In this document: positions 12,582 to 23,220 of the stretch, piece by piece
Layout of the letters: each line of letters opens with the position of its first letter
How positions within the stretch are numbered: position 1 is the stretch's first letter
Source: Aradus depressus
Taxonomy: Eukaryota; Arthropoda; Insecta; Hemiptera; Aradidae
Assembly (NCBI GenBank): GCA_963662175.1
Contig: OY759222.1
Coordinates: 17,556,222-17,620,221 of the forward strand
DNA: 64,000 bases
Direction: 5' to 3'
Made by a program: the position numbers and the translations under genes
The notes under the pieces: generated by a model
Told to the model about the DNA's origin: nothing
The model's database searches: none
Seen by the model: only the letters and a program-made list of their open reading frames with translations

Positions 12582-12689
12582 ATACTACGTAAATGTATCC
12601 CTTAATTAGAAAGTCTAGTTCACATTAATAGTGTAATATTTGACCCACTTAGGACAACCTAGAAAACCAAAATGTCGGTAAACCTCAAG

Positions 12690-13200
12690 CTATGTACTTC
12701 CCCAGCAAGAATTAATCAATTACATTGATTTGATTTTGAATATAAATATATCAGTTCATATCAATACATTCATTACATTTGCAATTAATGGGCTTTTTGA
12801 GTCAAGTCCCCTCATCCTTTTGGCCGATTCCGCTAGAAATTTAAATGATGTCGTACTTACGGACGGGGCTTAAATACATATACATATGAAATTCTAACGA
12901 CAGTTTTTTTGTATAAAACCTTTCCTCTAAGCCCTTCTTCCCTTTCGGTCGATTTGACTAAAACAATAGGTATCATCCTTACGAGGCTGCATGGATACAC
13001 ATATAAAATAATGTGTCGATACATTCATTCTATCGGGAATTCTCGGGTTCATGGGCACACCCACATACAGAACTATAAATTTTCTTTTTTCTTTTTTGGG
13101 CACAGGAGGTTGGAAAACATGATATTCCGTTGAAAAATCAGCATCGAATTTTTCACCGATTACATTACTTCCTCTATACTTCTTATAGCTCAGGAAGAAG
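12690..13200 (+). repeat. MITE-1, near full length
   Basis: Runs from 'tatgtacttccccagca' to 'cttatagctcaggaagaagt', with the usual C-rich block, 'catgatattccgttgaaaa' and 'accgattacatta'. The ends are related as inverted repeats. Confidence 0.8.
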
Positions 13201-13559
13201 TATAAAAAAAAGAGTTTTTTAAATTAAAACAAAAGAAATCTTCCTTATCTTATTTGTTTCATATAAAATACTATATACAATTCATGGTAACTATCGATTA
13301 TTAATTAATATCACTAGAAGTAGAATGAGCTGTATTATTGTTGTCAATTGTTATTGCTAGTATTGGTTTATGATAAGAGAAAAAGAGATATATCAGTTGC
13401 CCTGTAATAAATTAGTGTTATTAATAAACGAATAAATGTCAAATAAAATTAAATAATTGAATTTAATAAAATAAATACACTCATCCTTCTCTTTCAAGAG
13501 TCTGTAAAAAGTTATTATATTACGGATAGATGGCGGTTCGTGACTCATCAACTTTGAGA

Positions 13560-13958
13560 CAATCATTGGGGATTTCGCCTAATTTTTTGTTTTTATGCTG
13601 CCGTATTTAAGGGATGAAAGATAAAGGGTTGAAACTTGTTTTATAATAAATCGTAATGCACAAAATAGGCATTTGGTTCATTATTTTACGACTATTATTT
13701 TAGTGACGCACTTTAACCCCCAAACTGCCAAAAAAACGTAGTTCTACGTAAAAAAAAAATTGGAGAGTTAACAGTCATCCGGGATTTCGCCTAATTTTTT
13801 GTTTTTATGCTGCCGTATTTAAGGGATGAAAGATAAAGGGTTGAAAATAAATCGTACTGCACAAGATTTCTATCGGCATTTGGTTCATTATTTTAAGATA
13901 ATTATTTTAGTGACGCACTTCAACCCCCATACTGCCAAAAAAAACCTAGTTCTACGTC

Positions 13959-13965
<7 letters not shown>
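13560..13965 (+). repeat. Tandem duplication, ~215 bp x 2
   Basis: 'gggatttcgcctaatttttt' begins near 13568 and again near 13783, each followed by the same 'atgctgccgtatttaaggg' and 'gtgacgcactt' landmarks. The second copy has a ~25-bp deletion and ends in a 26-base poly-A. No coding function is proposed. Confidence 0.85.
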
Positions 13966-13989
<24 letters not shown>

Positions 13990-14274
13990 AGAAGAGTCCA
14001 AAAGCAATTACAAGAGAAGAGGGAAAACAGGACCTGAGGGAAAGCATGAAGATGGGGTCAACTAACAAATTCATTCCAAGCGTTAATTTGAATTATTTCA
14101 ATTTAACTTGGGGAAGCTTTCAGGGCTTAACTGAAGGACTTTATAAACCAAGCTGGACCCCACCACTGGTCAGAAACTCAACTTGGTTCGATAACAACAA
14201 ACCTTGTTATCTATCTAGCCAGCTGGATGGTAGAAAGTTGGGAAATGTTCCAAAAGTATGTTGGTCAACTCAAC

Positions 14275-14405
14275 ACTTCCCCAGCTAGCAAGTATCTGTA
14301 ATTAACTAACTTTTTATTCTCCCTTCAAACTTTCCTTCTCTGTGACCGATTTTAAAGAAAATTCGTCCTTATATAGATTCAATACATCAGTAATTAATAC
14401 AATTT
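14275..14405 (+). repeat. MITE-1 5' fragment
   Basis: 'cacttccccagct' followed by 'aactaactttttattctccc' and a diverged continuation. It abuts the next SINE. Confidence 0.6.
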
Positions 14406-14413
14406 TTTTTCAG

Positions 14414-14702
14414 GGGGCCAGTAGCTCAACGGCATGCTTACTTACTGAGCTCAAGATCGTGGGTTCAAAACCTGGCCGAGGCTCTTAGTTTATTTTATCT
14501 GGGAGGTAAAATAAACATAAGCACGCCATCCTTCGGATGCCGGTACGATGTCAGCTACTCGCTAAAGAAACCTATCCTAGGTGAATAAAAATTTAGGACT
14601 CCCACAGTAGAATCGGGCTCCTGTCCACAAGTGACGAAAGAGCGCTCTGGTAGTAAGCGATATGACCTTGTAATTAAAGCCCGGGCATGAATCATAATAA
14701 CG
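14414..14702 (+). repeat. SINE-A, internally deleted
   Basis: Head (ccagtagctcaacggcatg), B box (gggttcaaaacctgg) and 3' end (gcccgggcatgaatcat) present. About 45 bp is missing from the middle. Confidence 0.85.
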
Positions 14703-14849
14703 ATAAAATATCGTCTCCGTCAAATCAATTTAAAAATTCGCAACGCACATACATCTGGGAAAGTTAAAAAATAAAAATATGCTCAGACACGATGTTAATG
14801 AATTGTTTCAATCATTAAATTGAAAGTTATGGTTAGACCAGAAAAATGT

Positions 14850-14960
14850 GTTATTTAAAAATATTGTCTATTTCACAAAATATATATTATATATGGTAGA
14901 AATACCGAAAGTACTCCCATATAGTTTTTGTACGTTGTGAAATAGACAATATATAAAAAA
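14850..14960. mobile_element. Foldback (FB) element, short copy
   Basis: 'atattgtctatttcacaa' at left and 'tgtgaaatagacaatatat' at right flank 'ggtagaaataccgaaagt'. One stem of the family defined at 10496-10762, with the loop largely lost. Confidence 0.75.
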
Positions 14961-15247
14961 AAAAAAGTATTTTTTCTATATAAAATGTATTTTCTATATA
15001 TAATCCAAGAACATAGAAGGAATTGATAGTATATACAAAATTATTTCACGGATAATGAGAAGTTAGTATGCTACATTCTTTCACTTGAATTGAATCCACA
15101 AAGACAATAAAAAAAATTAAGTTCGAAGTCATTATGACTCATATGAAAGTAAAAAAAGTCACTACATTTTGTGTCGATAAATTCATTACATCGGCAGTTA
15201 TTAAAGCTTTTAAGTTAAGCCTCCCCCCTTCCCTTTGTACGATATTT

Positions 15248-15368
15248 GGCGTGCTTAAGTTTATTTTACCTCCTAGATAAAATAAACTAAAGGCCTCGGC
15301 AGGGTTTCGAACCCACGATCTTGAGCTCAGATGGCAAGAACGTTTACCACTACTGAGCTACCGGCGCC
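15248..15368 (-). repeat. SINE-A head
   Basis: Reverse-strand head with B box (gggtttcgaaccc) and A box (actgagctaccgg). Truncated at the body. MITE-1 pieces flank it on both sides (15150-15240 and 15420-15505), so it probably inserted into that MITE. Confidence 0.8.
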
Positions 15369-15659
15369 TTATTAAAATATATATGTCTTTTTTTTAAATA
15401 AGAGAATCGCCAAAATATTGAATGTCTTATGAAAACCTTGGATTCCGTTGAAAACTCTGCATTGAATTGACTGATTAGATAACTTCCTATAGCTGGGAAA
15501 GTTAAAGAGTAATAAATAAGTACATTGATTATACATACATAATACATGATTTGTAGAGACATTTCTCAAAAAGTAGCAATATTGGTATACGGTGATATTG
15601 TTAGTGCTTTCACATTTATGTATTTTTGTGTCAAAGGATGACATAATTTTTATACTAAT

Positions 15660-16440
15660 TAAAAACTAATTTCGAAAGGGAAAATCTTGGCGAAAAAAAA
15701 AATGTAATATGCTGATGCAGAAAGAAGTGAATTATATAATTATTATTATTTTTATAACAGGAGTTGAGAATAGTGATTTGGGAACAATGGAAATAGGGGG
15801 GAGGAGAGGGGGGCGACATGGATACTGCTGAGTAAGGTGTAATTGGGGGAGATCGGGTGACTGCGAGCTGGACTGAAAGGAGAGGTGGGGGGAGAGGAAC
15901 GGACGGATGTCTTGCAGTTGGCACGAAGAGCGATAGAGCAGGGGAGGAGGAAATCCAATTCCTTATCTTGGCCCCCTTTCAACTCAAAGGGTCGACGGCT
16001 CTCCAGGGAACATGGGAGAAGCACGCCCTCCATTCTATTCACAATTGCTAGGTCGAGAGCACCACCTCCAAGGACATAGGGGAAGTTATGGAAATTTAAT
16101 ACAATAATATAGTAAATCCTCAACATTCGCCAATTTTGAGTATATATTATCCTGTGCAAAAAGGAGGGGGTGGGGGGGGTGGGGGGGGAGGGGGGGTTCA
16201 AATCACTAAACAAACTGCTTAAAAAAAATGCAATTGCATAAACAAAGTTTTATAATTATACATACATATACATATCTGTGGTCACAGAGAATAAATTGGT
16301 AAGTCTAAATTTGCAACATTATTGACTGACAATATTTTTGTTTTTATGTTTTATTAATTATTAGACTGGTTTGTTTTGGAGGGGAGGGGTGTTGGGGGGT
16401 GGGGGGGGGGGGGGGGGGGGTGCGAAAAGTTAACTGATTA
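15660..16440. other. No gene seen; unusually G-rich stretch
   Basis: G-rich on the + strand at 15795-15960 and 16160-16195, with a G run near 16400-16420. A 153-codon reverse-strand reading frame covers 15752-16213 but is Pro/Ser-rich low complexity with no recognisable domain, so I do not call it a gene. The piece 'aggacataggggaagttatg' near 16070 is a MITE-1 end. Confidence 0.5.
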
Positions 16441-16586
16441 ATTACTTCTGGGGAAGTACATTGCAGTTGATACTTTAATTTATATATTTTAAACTCTATT
16501 CTCACTTTCAGCTTTGTATCGCTTCAACAAAATGAATGTATTGTTTTTTTATTTAGCAACTCTGATAGATCAACTTGAATGAAATA

Positions 16587-17232
16587 CAACTAGTTTATTT
16601 GTGGTATTGTCTAATTTCACAGAATATATATACAGTAGAACCTCTATAAGTCGAACATCAAGGGAGACGCCAAAAAATTCGAGTAATAGAGTTTTCGACT
16701 TAGGCGGATTTTGATTCGACTTGTAGAGGTTAAGATTCATTCTAACTAATTTTGAGTTAGAGAGGTGAAATAAATAAAAATTCAAGTTACAGAGGTAACA
16801 AACACATTTATATTTATTATAAATCAACGTTATTTCAACATCCTTAAAATAAAAAATACGTAGTATATGTAGGTATTAAAAAAAGTCAGTAATTTTGTTT
16901 TGCTTTTGATAATTGGTAATCCTATTTATTGTATACTCCTAAATGGCTTGTAGGGACTCACCTTATCATTTTGACTAATTGAGGGTTGAGATTTCGAGCA
17001 ATGGAGGTTTTGGGGGCTTGAAGGAAAAGGAACAAAACTTTTTTTTCGAGTTTTGGAGGTTTTCGACTTATCGAGGGTTCTACTACACATGGTATTTCTA
17101 CCATCCTCACCCGAAAGCATAAGAGATAAGACTATATGTTTTCGGCTGAGGATGATAGAAATAACAAAAGAACTCCCATGTATATATATTCTGTGAAATT
17201 AGACAATACCACAAATAAACTAGTTTTATTTC
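16587..17232. mobile_element. Foldback (FB) element carrying a nested pogo-type MITE
   Basis: The outer arms (about 16587-16632 and 17185-17232) are inverted copies containing 'ttgtggtattgtctaatttc'. The interior of an FB element is interrupted by the pogo/Tigger-type MITE listed separately. Confidence 0.8.
16633..17085. mobile_element. pogo/Tigger-type MITE
   Basis: Left end cagtagaacctctataagtc and right end gacttatcgagggttctact form terminal inverted repeats of the pogo/Tigger type, with TA at the left boundary. The interior has no transposase, so it is non-autonomous. TIR-like 'cgactt..gaggtt' motifs recur internally. Confidence 0.8.
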
Positions 17233-17891
17233 ATTTAAGTTCATTTGAATTATTTCACAATATCTTCTGCAATAATGTCAGTTTTTCTCTGACAGACTTG
17301 TGCAAAATATCCTTTATACATACTCGTATATCTGCGGTCAGGGAATAAATTGCTAAGTCTAAATTCGTAACTTTTCAGGGCAGCACTTTTTTATTTTTGC
17401 ATTAATCGTGTAATCCAATTTTTGGAATTATGTTTGCATCATTATTATACATATATGTACCTTCTAAATCTATAGGAGTGAATGAAAATGAATATTGTTA
17501 ATCCTTTCTCAGATTTTCTCTTAGTTACCTAATCATTACCCATCACTTACCTAATTATTTACCATACTCTTTTAAATATTCGTGAATGATGCCTCTAAAG
17601 TTGATTTAAACCGAAAACGCCCTCTTCACTTCGAATTGTCTGCCGTGGTGAATAAATAATTAAATGCAGTTATCTCGTTATTGATTCCTCAAAGAAGTAG
17701 ATTAAGTTGATTTAACCGAGAACATACACAATTTTAAGAGATATCAAGAACCGACATCTTTATATTTCCAAAAGTATTAGAGTTCTGAGCTCCCAACATC
17801 TTCAGTGCACAGATGGCTTGGGAGATGATCTCAGTACACTTAACTCATGTTTTTAAAAAAATCCTAAAAATGTAAATATGCTGAACGACTT

Positions 17892-18165
17892 TTGATAACG
17901 CCCCCTGAACCTACACTTGCCCTCATTAAATTTTCTTTCAATTTAATCGCTCTTATGGTAGATTCATTTATACCAAACATACGACCAACCATCGATGCAC
18001 TTTCTCCCACTTTTAATCGGGTCTACATACGACCAACCATCGATGCACTATCTCCCACTTTTAATCGGTCTAACATTTTTAGTTTTTCTCCAATTGAAAG
18101 CACTTTTTCTTCTTTCGGCGGTGTCATATTAAAAGCGAAAGGAAAACTGATAAAAACACAGAAAT
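17892..18165 (-). pseudogene. Tigger/pogo transposase N-terminus, fragment
   Basis: On the reverse strand the translation contains a CENP-B-type helix-turn-helix: KVLSIGEKLKMLDRLK, then SASMVGRMFGINESTIRAIK split by a defect. A 41-bp segment is tandemly duplicated (around 17980-18067), repeating RLKVG.SASMVGRM and introducing an in-frame stop. Only the DNA-binding N-terminus survives; no catalytic DDE region is visible. Confidence 0.8.
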
Positions 18166-18541
18166 GCCAACTGTGTTTGAATAAGATTTCACGGAAAAAT
18201 TCATTAAGAAAGTGGAAATGAGGTCTCGTTCTACTTCTGAGAAGCATGTCCAGTTTTCCTCTTGTTGGAAAGGGAAGGAAAAAATTGAAACGATAAACAG
18301 AACTCAGTTACAATAAAACAAATGTCTGTTTCATAATTTTTTATGAAGAAATGAGATGTTCTTTTTCAGTTTGAAATATTTTCATTTATTTTATAAGATT
18401 TTTATTCTGAAAAATTATTCATATTATGTACTGGGAATTATTAGAGTAAATCATAGAAGGAGATGAACTGTGAACGGTTCCTTGAAAATTTTAATTGTAC
18501 CGTAGGATCATTTAAATTAAATTTTCTTTTTAAAAAATCTT

Positions 18542-18882
18542 CATATCGTCGGCCTAAACGTGTGACCTCGTAAGCGACATTTTTCCACGAAAATTGTTTT
18601 TTTTTTTTACAAAAAAAACTATTGATCTAGTGGGACCTCGTATACGACACAAAACGAAAAAAACGGGGTGAAGAACCGAACCTTGCAAAAGAAATGGGAA
18701 CGAAATTCTGGTGAAACCTTGTAACTAGCTTAAAACAATTCATGGCATGCATCTCATTTAATACAAATGTCGAAAAAAATTGAGGTTTTCCTATAAAGAA
18801 TATTTTTTTAATCAGTTTTTTGTCTCTCTTGTAAAGTTGGCTTTTAGCACATATGAGGTATCACGTTTAGACCGACGATATG
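18542..18882. mobile_element. MITE-2, 341 bp with ~28-bp TIRs
   Basis: Starts catatcgtcggcctaaacgt and ends with the near-perfect inverted counterpart (acgtttagaccgacgatatg). No coding sequence. A second, truncated copy in opposite orientation lies at 25136-25516. Confidence 0.85.
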
Positions 18883-18979
18883 TACATATGTATGTATTAC
18901 AATTTTACAGAAAGAGGAAATAAAAGGAGGATCGCGAATGTTGAGGGCTTACTGCGTGAAATAATTATATAGTTCGTTC

Positions 18980-19660
18980 ATAATATCGCGAATTAATACT
19001 TCTGAATCCCTCAAATTATATTTTGTGTTAATAAAGTCATTACATCGATATTACGATATTAGGGGTTTTTGATTTGAGACCCCCCTCACTCTCTCTTTCT
19101 CTAATCTCCCGCCATTTCTTCGACGGATTACAAAAGAAAGTTAATAGATGTCGTCCTAATGGAGTTTCTGAATTTACATATGAAATCTCGTGTCAATATA
19201 TCCATTATATCGGCAGTTAATAGTTAAGTCCCCCTTTCTTTCGGCAGATAGGTTAGTTCGTTATTATGACTCATGCCTGTGGGCTTTTAACGAGGTCATA
19301 TAGCCTACTACCAGAACGGCTCTTGTTCGTCACTCTGGTGGACAATAGCCCAAGTCCTAAATGGGGATCATCACTAAACGTCCCAAATGAAGGAGCTGCG
19401 TTCTTCAGTTTATTTTACCTCCCATATAAAATAAACTAAGGACCTCGGTCGGGTTACGAACCCATGATCTTGAGCTCAGAAGGCAAGCACACTTACCACT
19501 GAGCTACCCGGCGTCCCTATGGGACTCTGGCATAAGCATTCTATGAAAAGTTACCGTGTTCATAGACACAAAAATGTTTGTTTGTATATTTGGGATCAGA
19601 GGGTCGGAAACATGAAATTCCAATGAAAAACACTTTGAATAGCGGGAAAATAAGTTGTCA
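18980..19660 (+). repeat. MITE-1 interrupted by a SINE-A
   Basis: MITE-1 sequence occupies 18980-19258 and resumes at about 19535-19660 ('gttaccgtgttcatagac', 'cggaaacatgaaattcc'). The SINE at 19262-19518 splits it, so the SINE is the younger insertion. Confidence 0.7.
19262..19518 (-). repeat. SINE-A, internally deleted
   Basis: Reverse-strand copy from 'gactcatgcc' to 'gagctacccggcg'. It is missing about 60 bp in the middle and is inserted into MITE-1. Confidence 0.85.
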
Positions 19661-20414
19661 ATTAATCAACTAAGTTTCTCCTCTCTCTCCAAAACCAATC
19701 AATTATATATTATCTGACGATTTACTTCTGTTTGGTCCAATAGAAAGATTATTGATAAATGTCAACACGTGAATCTAGAAATTCATAAGTGAGACACCTA
19801 ACAACGTTCAGTCAAAACTTTCCAAGAAACAAATTTAAGTTAAATAAAACAGCTATAAAAATCGTAAAAATATTAATAAAATAAGACCAAAAATGATCAA
19901 TGTAAATCTCATAAATTATTTAAAGAAATTGTAATTTATGATAATTACCCTTATATGTTGATGACCATTGTTAAGGGTGAGCGAAATTTAAAATGCACAG
20001 TGCAATGTTTTGGTACACATCCCCCCCCCCCTTCCACTCCCAAAGTAACAGGAAGGGTGACTCACACCGGAGGAAACGACAGCAGTCATCTCATTTCTTT
20101 TTTTCATTTTTACGAAAAACAATAAACGCATCGTAACGGCTTTCTTCGAGAAATAAATGTAAATATATTTGCCATACATCACCAAAAAATTGAATTTGAA
20201 ATCTAAAATGATTTTATATGTTAACATAATGCACAGTAGAGCGGAAAAAAGGAATGAAAATTCTATTTTTAACAATGAGAAAGAGGATTTTGATATCTTT
20301 GATAACATTTAATAATATTTTAATAAAACATGTGAGATCCTACAAACTTCTGAAAAATTCAAGTTATAACCAATGAAAAAAACTATGCTTCTGGAAAAAA
20401 ATACCGTTAAATTC

Positions 20415-20560
20415 TATACAAAATTTTTTATTCATACAAAAAAAAAAAATGAAAAAAAACTATAATGCCTGTGACAACTTTGGTGCTAAATTTTTTATTC
20501 ATACAAAAAAAAAAAAAATTGAAAAAAACTATAATGCCTGTGACGACTTTGGTGCTAACT
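20415..20560 (+). repeat. Tandem duplication, ~68 bp x 2
   Basis: 'ttttttattcatac', an A run and 'actataatgcctgtgac' occur twice in succession, starting near 20425 and 20492. Confidence 0.85.
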
Positions 20561-20699
20561 GTAAATGTAAGCCTATTCTCAGGGGTATTTTCGAGGGTTT
20601 TTTTTTAGTATTTCCTAATGAACTACTATATATTCTATAAGAATTTATAACAATTCTGATGGAATAAGTCTGTTTGCGGATTTCTGATTCAACATGTTT

Positions 20700-21960
20700 C
20701 TATTTCAAAATACAAATGTTGACAAACTCAGTTCTTTTATGATTAATGAGTACTAAGTTAACTATATTTTTTTCAAGTTCAAATATAATTAACTTTTTTG
20801 AGTCATAGAAAAGTAATCCCGCCAAAATCCATCTACTCCTCACGAGTCGCGAGGGAAAGGGACATCGTACTGACCAGTTGGAAAACATCCGATCCCTTTT
20901 GTACCCAAAGTGGGGGGAAACCACCCGGTCATCTATCAACTTGAAGAAAAACGTAAGGTGGTCTAATGAGAAGAGGTAGTCATCAAACGACAACGTTTTT
21001 ATTATAAAATACCAACTCGTATCACTCCCACCAAAGCCACACACTGGACATGATAATAAAACTCTTAAATAAAAAAAAAAAAAAAAAAGAGAGAAGGGCA
21101 ATCCCGCTATACATGACGAAGTGAAAGCACTCCTACCAACATCCTTATAATCAGCAACAATAGCCGTAAAAAAATTAGCCTAAAACAAAGGCGACGAAAC
21201 ATCAATATAATCAGAAAAAATTAAATGACAAAATGCAATAACAGTTGTTCAACTGTAAAAATAAACCTGGAACACTTGCAATGAAAAACTAACCTTTACC
21301 ACTGTAGGTAACGCCTAATATGTATATAATCCTAAATTGATTACTGAACGTTTTTTTTAACAAACAAAATGCATAGAATACACAATTACTACATTTCCTC
21401 CAAACATAACTATAAGGAAAAGCAATAAATTAAAAAAATAATTGATAAAAATAAATTTAATATTCTCATTTTTTTTTTCACAGGATCATGCACTTTTGAA
21501 AATGTTATTTAAAATAAAAGAGTGAAATCAATTTGTAAATGGATTAAAAAATTTGATAACAAACCTATTATAGTAATATTGTGTACAGTTTAAGGTCACT
21601 TAAAAGAGGCTTGTGTACCTGCAAGTGCAAGCTTCATCCCGTACGGAAAATGAGGAAAAAGTGGCATTCTCAAGTTTTCATCAATATAAATGCACGTAAA
21701 TAATGAAATTTTGGTCATTTTTAACAAGAAAAAAATGGCAAAATTACCTTAATAAGTTGACAGAAACAAAGGCTGGTCAGCCACGCTGGTCTCCTAGTTT
21801 GCCCCCGTGTATAGTTGTCCAGAACGAAGAAACTAAATCACTGATTATAAACACATAAAAACAATCAATTATAAACTTTAAACCTACTATCACACTATTA
21901 ACAAAAGTATATGTTTCTTCTTTCTTGTGAATAACTCATAAAAAACACTTAAAACAATAT
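20700..21960. other. No gene supported
   Basis: A 133-codon reverse-strand frame at 20700-21101 has no domain I recognise, and its start lies in a poly-A/T run. The stretch around 20820-21060 looks less AT-rich than its surroundings and could be an unrecognised exon or an old repeat. Confidence 0.4.
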
Positions 21961-21969
21961 AAAAAGAGT

Positions 21970-22125
21970 GTGGAGAGTGAGTGAGTGGGTCGAGTTCACG
22001 TCTCGGTTAAGATGGCCGACGGGTTTCTCGTGTAGGCTGGTTGTGGGGTTGGCGTGATTTCGCGAGACCAAACCCCTCTACTTCACTGACTTCCCTCGCT
22101 ACCTATCGGAAGATCCTGTAAACAC
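21970..22125. promoter_or_regulatory. GC-rich promoter-like patch
   Basis: An island richer in GC and CpG inside AT-rich DNA. It contains 'aagatggccgac', resembling a YY1-type core promoter element, and 'tttcgcgaga', resembling the TCTCGCGAGA promoter motif. No coding exon is attached. It could drive a transcript to either side, including an untranslated MAEA leader; on the reverse strand a splice-donor-like AAG/gtaatt lies near 21748. Confidence 0.35.
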
Positions 22126-23039
22126 TTTTCACAAAACGTATCATTATATGGGTAACAGCGATTCAATCACGAGTATCTGAAGAACATAATAACTATTAAG
22201 TATCTCTGATGCATTATTCGATTACTGTAGACATTGGAAATGTAGATTATTATTTAGACGTTTTCGATAAATTAGGAAATCCTGTAAAAAAATTGATAGA
22301 ATTGAATAATTGCATATAAATTTAAAATTTTTACAATGAGCCTCATGCAGTAAAATTCATGGAAAATGTCAAAGAATTTGAAAATAGGTACATTTCAATT
22401 AAAATTCAGTCAAATTAAAAATAATAGTAATACTGTGAGTATAATATAGAAAAAGACCAATGGAATATTCCCATTTCTTTAGTTCTGATAACAAATCTAA
22501 TTATTTAAAAAAAAAACAGATAAGGAGTTTTTAAGAAAATCTACTTCAGATAGTGATGTAAAAATTAAGAACTACCAATAAATGAGAGCTTAATAAATAT
22601 CCAGAGGTATGTTTGGATGGAAGTTCAAAATTTGAATTTTTGGACAACTTTACTACAGCATTGCCTTACTTGCAACTTAGAATGATAAGTAAATAATCTG
22701 TTTCACGCTGAAATAAAAAAATGTTGAAAAATAGCTATTAACGAATGAGGAATACTAAAAAAAAGTTCAAATAACACTTTCAGTACTTGTTGAACAATTT
22801 TTTATTGTATATTTGGTTTTGAACACCGTCTAGCAATTAAAAAAAAATGTATATAATAATGAAATAAATAAAATGCGAGACGCCTGAGTGAGTTGGCTTG
22901 GAATAAACCAAATAAAAACATGCCAGAAACGCTTATATAACAAATTATTACAGTAAACTACTTTTATAGCTCAACATCTTTTACTAACAGCTACTAAAAT
23001 ATTTATTGGTCACAGTTAAAATATCACTGGAACCGAAAA

Positions 23040-23220
23040 GGGTTCCTCACAAATTCAACCACTAGATAGCTCTGAAAACAGCCCGATGTGAAATTTCCAT
23101 TACGTCACAGCCAAATCAGATGTTTCTTGACAACAATTTTCCTCTGGTGATTTTATTCTTTGGCGTTTTATCGTAATATTCCCAATTTTTTTATCATAAA
23201 TCGATGACAATTTTCTGATC
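23040..23220 (+). promoter_or_regulatory. MAEA proximal upstream region
   Basis: Upstream of the MAEA start codon, with a CRE-like 'ttacgtcac' near 23100 and 'aaatcgatga' near 23197, similar to insect DREF/BEAF sites. No TATA box stands out. Motif assignments are by eye. Confidence 0.35.

Noticed and set aside
13986..14288. 100-codon forward frame starting MEKSPKAITREEG
   Set aside because: No recognisable domain, no splice context, starts in a poly-A run and reads into a MITE-1 end.
15752..16213. 153-codon reverse frame rich in Pro and Ser
   Set aside because: Low complexity from a G-rich tract; overlapping frames on the other strand are just as long; no domain.
20700..21101. 133-codon reverse frame
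   Set aside because: No similarity recognised; start lies in a poly-T/A run; no exon boundaries that support it.
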